Of a stretch of DNA of 64,000 nt, positions 20,060-31,500 are shown piece by piece. Where the stretch lies: NCBI GenBank assembly GCA_013368445.1, contig JAACJO010000001.1:2666001-2730000 (forward strand). The letters run 5' to 3'. Every line of letters begins with the position of its first letter. The stretch's first letter is position 1. Made by a program: the position numbers and the translations under genes. Below the pieces are notes generated by a model. That model did not search any database. It was given only the letters and a program-made list of their open reading frames with translations, and was not told the DNA's origin. Source of the DNA: Leucocoprinus leucothites (taxonomy: Eukaryota; Basidiomycota; Agaricomycetes; Agaricales; Agaricaceae).

Positions 20060-20394
20060 GGTTCTCTTCCCTGCAGGTCGTATCGTCCGCCCCCACACTG
20101 TGCGTGGTGGGTCACCGAGATCCATGCCGTGCACCTCCCATCCGCCGGTAAATCAGAACAACCCGACTTGTATTGTAGTATGCTTTCATTTCGAACTATG
20201 TACCACTGCATGAAGATATCGTTTGTACTAGGCGGACTTCGGACTCGTATATGTATTCCTAGCTATGTAGATGTGTAGTTGGTAGCGGTACTTTCTGCAT
20301 GTTGTAGTAGTTGGGCGCGGACTGCTATTGCGCACCGCGTTATAAATTGGCGACCCCTCCGGGGTCACATTGAATTAAAAAAAAAAAAAAAAAA
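20060..20394 (+). other. C1 3' untranslated region and A-tail
   Basis: Noncoding 335 bp. The last part has GCGGACTGCTATTGCGCACC, TATAAATTGG and the palindrome gacccc-tcc-ggggtc, near-identical to family B although upstream 3' sequence has diverged. Conservation at the extreme end suggests selection for recognition by RT. Confidence 0.7.
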
Positions 20395-20410
20395 GAGAGA
20401 CTCTCTTCAC

Positions 20411-21090
20411 TGCCTCCATTGATTCCACCAACTCTGCTGTCCTCAATGGCACTACCATCGCTTCTGAGACTGCTTTTAGCATCTCCACACTTCCTGCTGA
20501 CCTCTCACTCTGGCACCGTCGCTTTGCACACCATAATTATGCTGATGTGAAGAAGATGATACAGCAGGAACTGGTTACTGGCCTCAAAATCGACTCCTCA
20601 GCTCAGCCTGACGCAGTTTGCGAGCCCTGCCTTGCTGAAAAGATGCACTCCCTTCCTTTCCTGCCCTCAGCCAACCACAATCGTTCCCCACTCGAGTTGG
20701 TGCACTCAGACCTCCATGGACCGCTCCCAGTGCCTACCCACAGTGGCTACAAGTACTGGATGACGTTTATTGATGATTCTACGCGTTTTCGAGCTGTCTA
20801 CCTGCTTAGGGCCAAGTCAGAAGCCTTTGAAGCGTTCAAGGAGTACAAGGCTTGGGCAGAGAACCAGCTAGGAGCGAAAATTCACACTCTACAGGATGAT
20901 AAAGGTGGTGAATACATGTCCAATGCATTTTTGCAGTTTACCAAGGACTGTGGCATTGAGAGGCGTCATTCCACTCGCAACAGGCCCCAGCAGAACGGCC
21001 TAGCTGAGAGAGCCAACAGGACTATGGGGGAACGCATTACAGCCATGTTAGCAGAGTCTGGACTCCCTCCCTCATTCTTAGAGCCCTCTG
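20411..21090 (+). pseudogene. Copia-1 integrase region
   Basis: Frame of the 20547 reading. The HHCC zinc-binding part is visible as LWHRRFAHHNYADVKKM then CEPCLAEKMHSLPF. The catalytic DDE core follows: Asp in LVHSDLHGPL, Asp in TLQDDKGGEYMS and Glu in RPQQNGLAERANRTMGE, with the spacing of retroviral-type integrases. The frame breaks after AESGLPPSFLE (about 21085); the rest of the integrase C-terminal domain is deleted and the sequence jumps into the acidic/proline-rich linker in another frame. Confidence 0.9.
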
Positions 21091-21091
21091 A

Positions 21092-22957
21092 CGTCCAGAG
21101 ACTCCCAAGGCTGGTCCTAGTGTTCCTCTTCGATCTGGTGACTCCCCATCAGACTCTGATGATTCTGACATCTCCTATGCCACTCCTATTGGTCCAGCAC
21201 CTCCCAGAACGCCTCCTCAGGTTCCTACACCACTTGCGCAGCCCCCACGGCCTCAGCGACGCTCCACACGACCTCCAGCACCCAGGACAGCCTACTGGCT
21301 ACTGGGGAAACCTCTGCTCTTCCCTCCAAAGGACCAGGAGCAAGGAAACTATGTTGATGCTGACTATGAGGTTGTAGAGTTTGCTGGAAGTGTTTCTGGG
21401 CCTGATCCTCGCAACTACAAGGTTGCTATGAAGGCCCCAGATGCTGACAAGTGGAGAGAAGCCTGCAACACCGGAATTTCGACTCTCATTGCAAATGGGA
21501 CCTGGGAGCTTGTTGAGCTACCTCCTGGGGCCAAAATCATCGAGTCTGGCTGGGTTTTCAAGTTGAAACTCAACCCAGACCAGTCTATTGAGCGCTATCA
21601 CTCTAGGCTTGTTGCAAAGGGCTATTCCCAGCGTCCTGGCTATGACTACACTGAGGTTTTTGCCCCTACATTTTGTCCTGCATCCCTGCGCCTTATTATA
21701 GCTTTGGCAGCCAAGGAAGGCTTCAAAATGCGATCTGTGGATATCTCCTCTGCATTCACCTATGGAGAGCTGGATGAGGACATTTACATGAGGCAGCCTG
21801 AAGGATATCACCAGGGAGGCCCAAACGTCGTTTGCAAGCTGCACAAATCACTCTATGGCCTCAAACAGTCAGCCAGGCAGTGGAACAAGAAGCTACACAC
21901 TGTGCTTGATTCCCTGGGCTTTAAACGACTCCAGAGCGACAGTTCCATCTACATCTACTCCAAGGGTGAAGTGAAGGTCATAGTGCCTGTTTTCATCAAT
22001 GATATCACCCTTGTTTCGAAGAATGATGCTGCCATGGATGCCACACTGCTGGAGCTGCAGAAACACTTCAAATTGCGCGATTTGGGAGCCACTACATTTC
22101 TCCTCTCTGTCCAGGTCAAGCAGGATCTTGAAGCCCACACTATTTCGCTTTCCCAATCCCACTATGTCCAGGAGCTCCTGAACAGATTCAACATGTCTGA
22201 CTGCAATTCTGTGAAGACTCCACTCTCTCCTGGCACAGAACTCTCCACACTTGTTCCCACTCCTTCCCAGCAAGAGGAAATGCGAACCATTCCCTAACTC
22301 TCTGCTGTAGGCTCCCTGCAGTATCTAGCCACCATGACTCGCCCAGATATTGCTTATGCAGTCTCCTACCTTGGGAGATTCAACCACAACCCTCATCCTG
22401 AGCACTGGGCTGCTGTGAAGCATCTCCTGCGCTATCTGAAGGGCACAAGCAATTACAAGCTTGTTTACAAGGGCTGTGAAGCTGAGGAGCTCTTTCTGAC
22501 CTACACAGATGCTTCCCATGGTGGTTGTAAGCAAACCGGTCGCTCTACAGGTGGATATGTGACTCTGGTGTGTGGTGGAGCTGTGGGATGGTCCTCCAAG
22601 CGTCAGCCCTTTGTTACTCTCTCTTCTACAGAGGCTGAGTATGTGGCTGCAGTTGAGGCTGGCAAGGAGATCATGTGGATGAGGAACATCCTGACAGAGT
22701 TTGGCTATTCCCCTTCCTATGCTTCCACTCTCCTGATTGACAATAAGTCTGGGATTGATGTTTCCAAGAATCCTGAGCATCATGGTCGCATGAAGCACCT
22801 GGATCTGCGGTTCTACTGGCTCCAGGATGCTGTACAGTCCGCTTTCATTGCTCCAGAGTACATCCCCACCAGCCAGAATGTGGCAGACTTGTTTACCAAG
22901 GCTGTTCAGCCCAAGATGGTGGAGTTTGCAGTTCCCATGCTAGGATTGACTCGCTAG
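21092..22957 (+). pseudogene. Copia-1 reverse transcriptase and RNase H
   Basis: Linker SDSDDSDISYATPIGPAPP then PPRPQRRSTRPP precede RT, which opens with AMKAPDADKWREACNTGIST. Typical copia blocks follow: RLVAKGYSQRPGYDYTEVFAP, MRSVDISSAF, VCKLHKSLYGLKQSARQWN. The catalytic motif reads VFINDIT instead of YVDDI; the first Asp is Asn because ATC-GAT became ATC-AAT, a CpG change. RNase H shows YTDASHGGCK, SSTEAEYVAA and LIDNKSGIDVS. One TAA (22295-22297) replaces the Tyr codon before LSAVGSLQYL. It ends TAG 22955-22957. Otherwise it is a single open frame. Confidence 0.92.
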
Positions 22958-23010
22958 AGGGTGTAGGTGTTGATTTTGGTGTTTCCAACGACTTGTGGAC
23001 ATGTCAGATC

Positions 23011-23019
23011 AAGGGGGTG
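23011..23019 (+). promoter_or_regulatory. Copia-1 polypurine tract
   Basis: AAGGGGGTG immediately before the 3' LTR, the expected primer site for plus-strand synthesis. Confidence 0.7.
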
Positions 23020-23321
23020 TGTCAGATGTGCTCTGGACAGTCTACAAGTATTTGTGATTGATTTGTTGATGTATGAAGTTAGAGTTGATGCAGAGGTTGC
23101 TTAGTCAGTTGTAGATCACCTGACTGGATGTTCAACTCTCCTGTGGACGCTTTCTTGACTCTCAGTCATTTACAGTTGTCCACAGGTGAGTACAAGTCTC
23201 TATCTTGTTAATATAGTTATTTACAGTTGTCCACAGATTCCTGTGTGAGTTGTGAGCTCCCTGGGCGATTTCTCTGGTTTCTAGGACCTCCCACACGTCC
23301 CCTGTGTGTCACCTTCTAACA
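23020..23321 (+). repeat. Copia-1 3' LTR
   Basis: 302 bp, TGTCAGATG...CTTCTAACA. It differs from the 5' LTR at five positions, all substitutions, no indels. Followed by target duplication CGTGC. Confidence 0.95.
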
Positions 23322-23547
23322 CGTGCAGACTGGCTGGGTGGAGGTGGAGGGCCTGGGGGCCTCTTTGATCGTGTTGAGCTCGTCATCACCTGATGCAATG
23401 TCAGAGTCAAGATCCATGTTCGTGATTTCGCGAGCAATAGCTTTAGATTTACATCTGCCTATGTTAGATAGGTAGAAACGGTGTATACTAGACATCTAAC
23501 TTCACACCAATGAATAGATGGTGGTGGTAAGAGGTCAAGGAGGGATG

Positions 23548-24340
23548 AGGCCATGCACCTTCTTAATGACTCTCTCACTCATGTGAAGAGTTCACTTCAT
23601 GTTGAGAACATCGCCTGAGCACACGACACCATCTCGTTGTACACCAACACCATTGCCACTGATGCAGATGCATTAGTAATCAAATCTTCTCTTTCTTCAG
23701 CCTTCACAGCCCCATTCGAGCTGAAGACCAAATGTCCCAGGTCCAGGTCTTACCTCAAGATCCTGGACATCCCTTACTACATGAGTGGTATCCACACCAC
23801 CCCACAACACATCTCCAACTGTATGCACTTGTCTCCCTTCAAGGAGATATTTTCTGACGTCTCCTCTGTGTGCATCATGCGCAACTCCACCAAAGCCAAC
23901 ACCACCACCAGTTGGGTTGACCTTTGAGATTCTCAGTCTGGCACTAATGCTAAGCGCCTGGTCGGCAAATACCTCAACTTCGACGGTATGCAGACTATGA
24001 TCAAGGCTGCATGCACTCACCCCAGGACCCCCCAGTGTCAACAATGCTGGCATTGGGGCCACACTATCACCACCTGTTGTAACTGCATGCTCAGGTGCTC
24101 ACAATGTGGTGGGCCACATCGGTCTGAGAATCACTGCACCACCTCCTCCTGCTGTAAGGGGTTGCTGAAGGCTAACCCCCCCATCCAGCCCACACCTACC
24201 AGGGAACCCTGTCCCCATATCAAGTGTGTCAATTGCAGCAACATGCTGCTAATGACTGCAAGTGCACATTCTGGCGCCACCAGTTTGATTGGGATTGGCT
24301 GCAAAGTTATTCTGGTTCTGCTGGTCGGCCCCAGGCCTAG
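23548..24340 (+). pseudogene. B3 ORF1 C-terminal half
   Basis: Covers HKAMRLLNDSL to the zinc knuckles (CQQCWHWGHTITTC, CSQCGGPHRSENH, CVNCSN). Stops include TGA in place of the CGA codon after ENIA (near 23618) and TGA for Trp near 23926 (VDL-stop-DSQ). A frameshift lies near the third knuckle, and the stop is TAG 24338-24340. It aligns throughout with B2 ORF1 and continues straight into a B-type 3' region without any ORF2. Confidence 0.8.
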
Positions 24341-24673
24341 GGGGAGCTGCCTAGTGCCAATGCATCATCCCCCATCCATCGCCAGTTGCTGGATGAGCTC
24401 CCACCAACCTCAAGGCCTGCCATTCCAGATGCAGTGATATCAGTATATGTTTCATCTCTTTGTATTTCATCACATGCCTAGCCCCCTTCTGCTGTCATTT
24501 CGCATATTGTCTTGGACAGGACTTTTATATATTCCTGGTTGTTTACTCTTGTGTAGTCGGTAGCGGTATCAGTTCCCTGTAGTAGATAGTTGGGCACAGA
24601 CTGCTATTGCACACTGCATTATAAATTTGGACCCCTTCGGGGTCCACTGATTTAACAAAAAAAAAAAAAAAAA
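23548..24673 (+). mobile_element. ORF1-only element B3, 3' half
   Basis: Starts abruptly in family B ORF1 at AGGCCATGCACC, where D was inserted, and runs to a short A-tail (about 24656-24673). The 5' half should lie upstream of base 1. CpG sites are nearly all lost compared with B2. Next to the tail, family E ORF2 sequence begins, so B3 appears inserted in E1. Confidence 0.8.
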
Positions 24674-25190
24674 GCAGGCCACACATCTTGTGTGTAACAT
24701 TTTGTCCTATGTGGACAATGGCACATTCATAGCCCAAGGGAAAGATTGGGCCACAAATCTCAATGTGCTGAAAGGTGTATATGGGATTATGTTCAATATC
24801 TTTAATCAGTTTGGGCTTGTCATGGAGCATAACAACACCTCAAGAAGCTTGCCTTGCAGTCATCATTCTGCATTGTGACTCTTTCTTGCACCCACCTCCT
24901 AACATCCTTAGTGGGCAGGGGCACTCTGGCTGGCATGTCTACACACCCCCACCACCTTTTGAATCTCAGGAGAGTGGCTGATCGCACCTGATCTTCCATT
25001 GTGGAAGTTGCTTCCAAACTTTCCCAACTTACTGAGTGCTTTGATGCAGATGCCACCGAAGCTCGCCCAGGACATCAACTCATGGACTGCTTTGCAGACA
25101 GGGTCAAATTTGAAGAGGTTGACAATAATCAAGATGATGCTGACAAACTCTGGACACTGGAATCTGCATACAAACATGCCAGATCCAATC
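24674..25190 (+). pseudogene. E1 ORF2 fragment: RT palm and connection region
   Basis: Encodes LSYVDNGTFIAQGKDWATNL (YVDD with the second Asp changed to Asn, GAT to AAT at a CpG) and NIFNQFGLVMEH. Then comes an internal deletion joining to TSRSLPC and the connection region SLVGRGTLAG...HHLLNLRRVADR, then LTECFDADATEARPGHQLMD. The homologous uninterrupted stretch in E2 (minus, 45400-46000) shows what is missing. Confidence 0.75.
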
Positions 25191-26334
25191 CATCCCCTCT
25201 TACCACCATCATCGATTTCTTTGACGGTGTCTTATACTACATTGTCTACAAATTCTACCAATATGACTGCACCATCACATTGGGTGGACCTTAAGGGTTC
25301 TCCACCACTGTCTTCAGACCCTATGAACATCACCGACACTGAAACATGTGTCTCAATCAGCAAGCACGACCACTCTCCATCGCCAGCGCTCTCTATCAAA
25401 TCATCCAGGCATTCTGTCCATGACGATGCCAAGTCCACCGTCTTGTCCAGAGCTGGCTCTGATGAAGGGGAGAGTGGTGAGAGTGACTCTGACTCATCTA
25501 ATGCCTCTCTACCCCGCCCTCCCCCACTATCGCTCCTGTTGTGCTTTTATGTGCAGCATTGCACTCCTCCCTCAGAACTCCTCCTCCACCTTTGTTGCGT
25601 GCTAAGCAAGCTCATGCTCATGAGGCTCGCCTACTGGATGTTACACCTAAAGCCATATCAAGAACAGCGTCAATGAGCACATACAATGGCTTCAAATCAC
25701 CTATTCCTTTCTGCGCATTTGGTGAGGGATTCATAGGTGAGTTAAATCCCCCTGATCCTCTTAATTTAAACTCTTGTGGGGACACGTGGAGCGACCAAGA
25801 GGATGGGATTCTCAGAAATGGGGAACCTACCACTCGGTTCTTTGGACCCCCACCCACCTCAAGGCTGCCTCATGCGATCCATGGATCCGCTGAGTCAGCG
25901 AATGCTGTGCCAACCGGCACTCCGGATACTTTCTTTGCCAGATCATCTAACATGTATGGCGTCACACCTGACGTCACTGTACAGCTGCAGGAGCCTAGGC
26001 CTGCACAGCCACATCTTCCGGATCTTAAGGATCCATCAAACACTGCCACCGAAGAAACTGTTATTGTCGGTGAAGCTACCTACAAAGCGCTTGAAGCGCT
26101 TAAATATGCCACTAATTTCTTTAAACATCGTGCTGCACTGGGCTTACGGCCTGGTATGAAAGATCCAAGGGTTCCCCAAATGGGGGAACTGATTTATTGC
26201 TTACTCACCATTATGTTTGAAACAGGCTGGGACTGCTTACCCATAAATGGTGAAAGCAGACTCACCATAGTTGACGCGCTGAGGCACTATTATGGCCCGC
26301 CTCCTGATATTCCCATGACAGACTCTTCCCCTCC

Positions 26335-26787
26335 ACACGACATCATATCCTGTGCTATTGTCCCCTATATCCTTTCCGCACTCAATGGGTGCAATGTGCT
26401 TTTCCTCAGTATGAATTCCTTGTCGAGTTCTTGAAAAAGAACCTGGCCGCCTTTGCTTTCACCAATCACGACACGCGTCCACCGCCGCCTCAAGCTCCTG
26501 TGCCTGCCGAACCAAATGAAGGTGAACTATACTCTTTCATCTCATCTCTTTTCTTTTCTCTTGAGTCCGATCTCTGTGTATGACACCTCGTTCTATAGTC
26601 TCTTTCGAGTCTTATCTATGTTGCTGGACTAATCGTGTATAGTCTCTGTCTTAAGCGGTCTCCGACTGCTTCATGTACCCCAGCTTGCTGTAGTGTACCA
26701 TCTGTTTGTATTATTTAGTTGAAAAGCGGACTGCAATCGAGCACTGCTATATAAATTCATTGATTTAAAAAAAAAAAAAAAAAAAAA
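26335..26787 (+). mobile_element. LINE A4, 5'-truncated 453-bp copy
   Basis: Covers only the last part of ORF2 (LSALNGCN...FLKKNLAAFAFTNHD...ESDLCV-stop) and the 3' end with a pure A-tail. Perfect 14-bp duplication gactcttcccctcc (26321-26334, 26788-26801). Classic 5' truncation. Confidence 0.93.
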
Positions 26788-27056
26788 GACTCTTCCCCTC
26801 CTCCTAAGGACAAAGGGAAGGGAAAAAAGGCATGTAAACCTTCCCCATCTATCATCCCTACCCCCCTATTTCTGCCTGGCATTGTTGTCGGGCAAACTAA
26901 CCCCACAGCTCGGATCAATGACGAACAAATGAACATTGACCAAGCCCCGCCCACTGAGGGCATCCTTCCTCTCCCCCAGAATGACGTTATGTCTTCTGGT
27001 AAAGCATGTGATGTTTCGTCCATGTCAAGTTCCCTGAAGGCAAGGAATGATGTTAT

Positions 27057-27563
27057 TTTATTTTATTTTATTTTTTTTAAATCAATGAATTTATATAGCG
27101 GTGCTCGATCGCAGTCCGCTTTTCAACTAAATAATACAAACAGATGGTACACTACAGCAAGCTGGGGTACACGAAGCGGTCGGAGACCGCTTAAGACAGA
27201 GACTATACACGATTAGTCCAGCAACATAGATAAGACTCGAAAGAGACTATAGAATGAGGTGTCATACACAGAGATCGGACTCAAGAGAAAAGAAATGAGA
27301 TGAGATGAAAGAGTATAGTTCACCTTCATTTGGTTCGGCAGGCACAGGAGCTTGAGGCGGCAGTGGACGCGTGTCATGATTGGTGAAAGCAAAGGTGGCC
27401 AGGTTCTTTTTCAAGAACTTGACAAGGAATTCATACTGAGGAAAAGCGCATTGCACCCATTGAGTGCAGAAAGGATATAGGGGACAATAGCACAGGATAT
27501 GATGTCGTATTTCCAGGTGATGGCCACAACGACAGGATTTGGGCTCGAGGGGGAAGAACCTCT
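27057..27563 (-). mobile_element. LINE A5, 5'-truncated 507-bp copy
   Basis: Opposite orientation to A4, same 3' end, slightly longer (from ERFFPLEPKSCRCGHHLE). Its tail is irregular (ttttattttatttta pattern). 16-bp duplication caaggaatgatgttat (27041-27056, 27564-27579). Confidence 0.92.
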
Positions 27564-28507
27564 CAAGGAATGATGTTATGTCTTCCAAGTCTGCTGGTCC
27601 TATTTGTGTTTCCCAGGCCCCTCCCCCACCTTCTAACCACGTGACTCCAAGGAACGGGAATGGAAATTTTGAGTGCTCAGTTGGGTGCCCTTCTTCTGAT
27701 GGTCAGGCTCAGCCATCCAAACCTAACCCCAAGAGCGCCTCTGATATGCCACCTCCCATTCCCCCTCCTGACCGTAAGGCATCCACCAAACCCCTTATGG
27801 AACATTTCAACGAGAAGAATGTGTCATTCGCTGATGCCGCCCAATGGGGTGTCCAGCCAGCAACTTCCTCTTCCAACTTCTCTCATATCAACAGGGTCAA
27901 GATGCAAGAAATGATACTTGCCTTCCCTGAACTATCTTATGACAAAGTCCTTGCTATGTACAAGGCAGGTTTTGGAAGCGCCCAACCTCAGGCGTCTGAA
28001 CCTTCAACCACAGGCGCTCAACACGCTAAACTGAAAATGACTACGCATGGACCTACCCATCATCAAGTCCTTATCCCTTTCGAGGGAAACATCATCGCTG
28101 ACTGAATCAAAGACTTCAATAAGGCAGCCGAATTCTGTAACTGCAGCCTTACCACTGCTCAATCCAAACTTCACATTGAATCAATCTGCGAATTGTATAA
28201 TGGCATATCTATTGCTACCTCAGGTGTCGCTTCTCCTGCTGACCTTGAAACCATCAAATCCTGGCTTAAAAAAGCCTGGCAATTAGGAGATGCCATCCCT
28301 ATTGAGCCTTGTCTCCCACAATCCAAATTGTTCCTTAAAATCGTCGGCATCCCTTATTGGGTAGCCAATTCTTCCAACCCTCTCTCTCCTGCATTTGTTG
28401 AACAAGCTCTTGGACAATCATCATTGTTTGAAAATGTTATCCTTGCCGCCTGCCCTCGCGTCATGAAAGCTTCCCCAAAGTCAGACACTGCTGTCGTGTG
28501 GTTCAAC

Positions 28508-31500
28508 ATACAAATCTTGGGTTTATTCAACCAGGGTAACTATATTCATTTACTTAACATATACTCTGACTCGTCTTCATCGGCGATCAACTTCCTCTCA
28601 ACAAACTTCATCAACATCCCTAATATTATATATATGGGAGGTGATTTTAATTGTTGATCCCCAGAATGGGACCCTTCAGCTACTTACATCTCTATGTCCG
28701 CAATAACTCTAACGGAGTTGGTGGACAGCTTCAATCTCACAAGGTCTTCACCGACCGTAATATCTCCTACCCATTTCTCTTCTATTGAAAGTCATGACAA
28801 TTCAGTTATTGATCTCATTTTTTGCACTAACAACTCCATTTCCCATATCATCGACGCTAATTCGAGGCTTCCTTTGGATCACACACCATTAATTATGGAT
28901 CTTCCAATCTGCCCAGATTATATCATTTATAAAAAATGCGTACTACTGAAAGATAGCAATGAAGAGACGGCTTTCATTTCTCAAGTCTCTGAGCATCTAG
29001 CGGCTCTTGATTGTTCGAACATTCATTCTATCTCTTGATTGTTCGAACATTCATTCTATCTCTTGATTGTTTGAACATTCATTCTATCTCTTGATTGTTC
29101 GAACATTCATTCTATCTCTTGTCTGAATGATATTTCCGACTCCTTTTCTTGAATCTTATCTGAAGCCTGGAATACGAACTCTAAAATTGTATGGATTACT
29201 AACTGGTCAAAAGAATGGTGGTCTCCCCATTGTTCTGAGACCCTTCTCTCCTACAGAAGAACAAAGGAGTGAAAAGACTAGCGAGCATTCAGAGTGGCTA
29301 CCCAGGCTGCCAAACACTCTTTCTTTGATGAACATATTCACAAAATTGTATCAACAAACAAATGACCCTGGGACCTTATGGAATGGGTCAAACAACGCAA
29401 ACTACCTGCCATTGAAGGCATCCGCTACCAAGGACAACCTTGTAATGATCTTCCGGATTTATGGAATGCACTCCATTCATCATATAATTCAGCCTCCAGT
29501 TGACCAGTAAGCTCTAGCATTCTCAATGAAATAAAGTCCCTACCCCCTCGTTCTTGGGCTAACTTCTCCACTCTTGAACTTACTGAATCCCTCTCTTCAT
29601 GTGCTAACTCTTCAGCACCTGGACCTGATCACATCTCCTGGAAACATTTGAAGTGCATTGTTGCCCATAACGAGTGCATCAAGAACATATTACTCATTGC
29701 TAATGCATGTGTACATCTCTCTCATTGGCTGAGTCACTTCAAAGACTCGGTTTCTATCATCATTCCCAAGCCGAATAAACTGGCCTATGATACACCAAAA
29801 GCATTTTGACCCATTGTCCTATTAAACACTTTAGGCAAACTAATCGAGAAAATGATCGCCTGATGTATGCAGTATGAAGTGGTATCTTTAAACATTCTTC
29901 ACCCTAATCAAATAGGAGGAGTGATCCAATGATCTACTGAGGATGCTGGAGTATTCCTTACCCACATTATTTGGGCCGGATGGGCCGAAGGTATGATTAC
30001 GAGTGTTTGTGCTTTCGATATCGCCCAGTTCTTCCCCTCTTTGAATCATGAAATCCTCACTAACATCCTATGATGCCAGGGGTTTTCCCCAGAACTCGTG
30101 AACTTCTTTTCACATTACCTTATAGGTCACTCCACCCAGTTCATGTGGAATACATTCCTATCTGATGCCCATGACGCGGATGTTGGCGTAGGGCAAGGCT
30201 CCACTTTATCCCCTATACTTTCTGCGCTCTATTTAGCGCCTCTCATGTTCATGTTTGATTAACATGCTCACTTACAGTCTAATCCCTCTTCTCTTTTATC
30301 CTTTGTTGATGATGGGCTTTGTATATCTCAAGCAAAGAACTACACTGACACTATTTCTTCCCTCAAATTAGCTTATTCCATCATCAACTCCATTTGCACT
30401 GATCTTGAGCTTGTCGTCAAACATGACAAATCTGAGGTCTTTCACTTCTCCCAACGTCATAATGACTCTAATCCCCCTCTTGACCTATCCGACATCGGTG
30501 GCCCTCTCCTGCATCCCAAACGTGTCTGGCGCTACCTGGGCTTTTACTTCGATTGCCAACTTTCATTTCAAGAACACATCCGATATTACTCTACCAAAGC
30601 ACTATCCACAGTGAAAGCCATGGGTATGCTAGGTAATTCCACATGCAGCCTTCTCCCCCTCCAGAAATGCCTTCTCGATAGGTCATGTGTCGTCCCTGTG
30701 GCAACGTATGGCTTCTATCTGTGGTACTTTGAAGGCGCTCATAACTAAGCACTTCTCAAGTTCCTATCATCTATGCAGAGGTGTGCAGCTCTTTGGATCA
30801 CAGGCACCTTCCGCACTTCCCCTTCAGGTGGTGTTGAAAGTATCGCTGGGCTTATCCCAATCCATCTTCATCTTTGTAAATTAGCTATTCATTCATCATA
30901 CCAAGTCTCTACTTTACCTTCTAATCATGCACTACATACCCTTCTATCTGATCGTTTCTCTCTTAATGCCCCCCCTCATCCCCAATCACTTTGATTTCTA
31001 ACTCCGGCCAAAAAAGCTAAAATCAAAGGCCCCCTTATTGATGTAGATAGTTCTCTTTCTCATCTTTCTGAGTCCTTCTCCCCATTCGCTCCTGAATCCA
31101 AGTCTGGATCCCATCTCATGGACATCTTTTCTGATTCCATTCACTTCCATCCTTGTAATCGCTCGGACAAACATGAAATGTACAAACATGTATCGACTCT
31201 TGATTCTGTTTTCTCTTCTTCCTCATCTGATTGTAATTGTATCTCAGTTGTTACTGATGCTTCTGTCCCACTTGTAGGTTCCCTTCAGGCGGTTTTGGCG
31301 GCACATATATATCGTGGCGGACAACAAGTGTCCCATGCAAAACAGGCTAGCAGTTGGGCGTCATCTACTGACACCAAACTTTATTCCATTCGCATTGGCA
31401 TTGCCAAGGCCATTTCCCTCCAATGTGATCACATCATCCTAATCACTGACTGTCTCCCAGCAGCCAAGCTGGCTGTCAATCCCTCTATCCACTCGAGTTA

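Larger units (their letters stand above)
11129..20394 (+). mobile_element. ORF1-only LINE-like element C1, interrupted by A2
   Basis: Inserted in the copia gag/pro region with a perfect 16-bp duplication gagagactctcttcac (11113-11128, 20395-20410) and a poly(A) tail at about 20377-20394. The 5' end bears CTCTTACCACCACCAT. One ORF1 and a 335-bp 3' region make up the element; again no ORF2. A2 is inserted at 11926-18868. C is related to B but clearly diverged in the N-terminal half of ORF1. Confidence 0.92.
4394..23321 (+). mobile_element. Ty1/copia LTR retrotransposon Copia-1, with nested B1 and C1
   Basis: Bounded by two 302-bp LTRs and the 5-bp duplication CGTGC (4389-4393, 23322-23326). 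Removing B1 and C1 leaves about 4.83 kb ordered LTR, PBS, gag, protease remnant, integrase, RT, RNase H, PPT, LTR, the Ty1/copia order. I count five differences between the LTRs (about 98.3% identical), so the insertion is fairly young, and everything nested in it is younger still. The coding region is broken by deletions, stops and the two LINE insertions. Confidence 0.95.
1..23547 (-). mobile_element. Element D, 5' portion of a non-LTR retrotransposon (nested host of A1 and Copia-1)
   Basis: Minus-strand LINE-like element whose visible pieces are 1-124, 4057-4393 and 23322-23547; everything between was inserted later. Its 5' end at 23547 carries the leader signature CTCTTACCACCA (minus strand) found at the start of families A, B and C. 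Right of it, family B ORF1 sequence starts abruptly at 23548, so D appears inserted in B3. The 3' end lies upstream of base 1. A1 is inside it with TSD cttggcatagtcc (112-124 and 4057-4069), and Copia-1 with TSD cgtgc (4389-4393 and 23322-23326). Confidence 0.7.
25263..28507 (+). pseudogene. A3 ORF1 remnant
   Basis: Starts MTAPSHWVDLKGSPPLSSDP (ATG 25263-25265) and follows A2 ORF1 through FKSPIPF, EGFIGEL, FGPPPTSRLPHAIHGSAES and LKDPSNTATEETVIVGEATY. It keeps the segment LSYDKVLAMYKAGFG that A2 lost. It is interrupted by A4 (26335-26787) and A5 (27057-27563). There is a TGA at 28102-28104 (IIAD-stop-IKDF, formerly CGA). Near 28507 the frame jumps from AVVWFN to QILGLFNQGN, which belongs to the ORF2 endonuclease; the zinc knuckles and the ORF2 start are deleted. 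Confidence 0.85.

Noticed and set aside
29025..29122. CRISPR-like array
   Set aside because: Contiguous 28-bp units without spacers inside LINE ORF2; a minisatellite.
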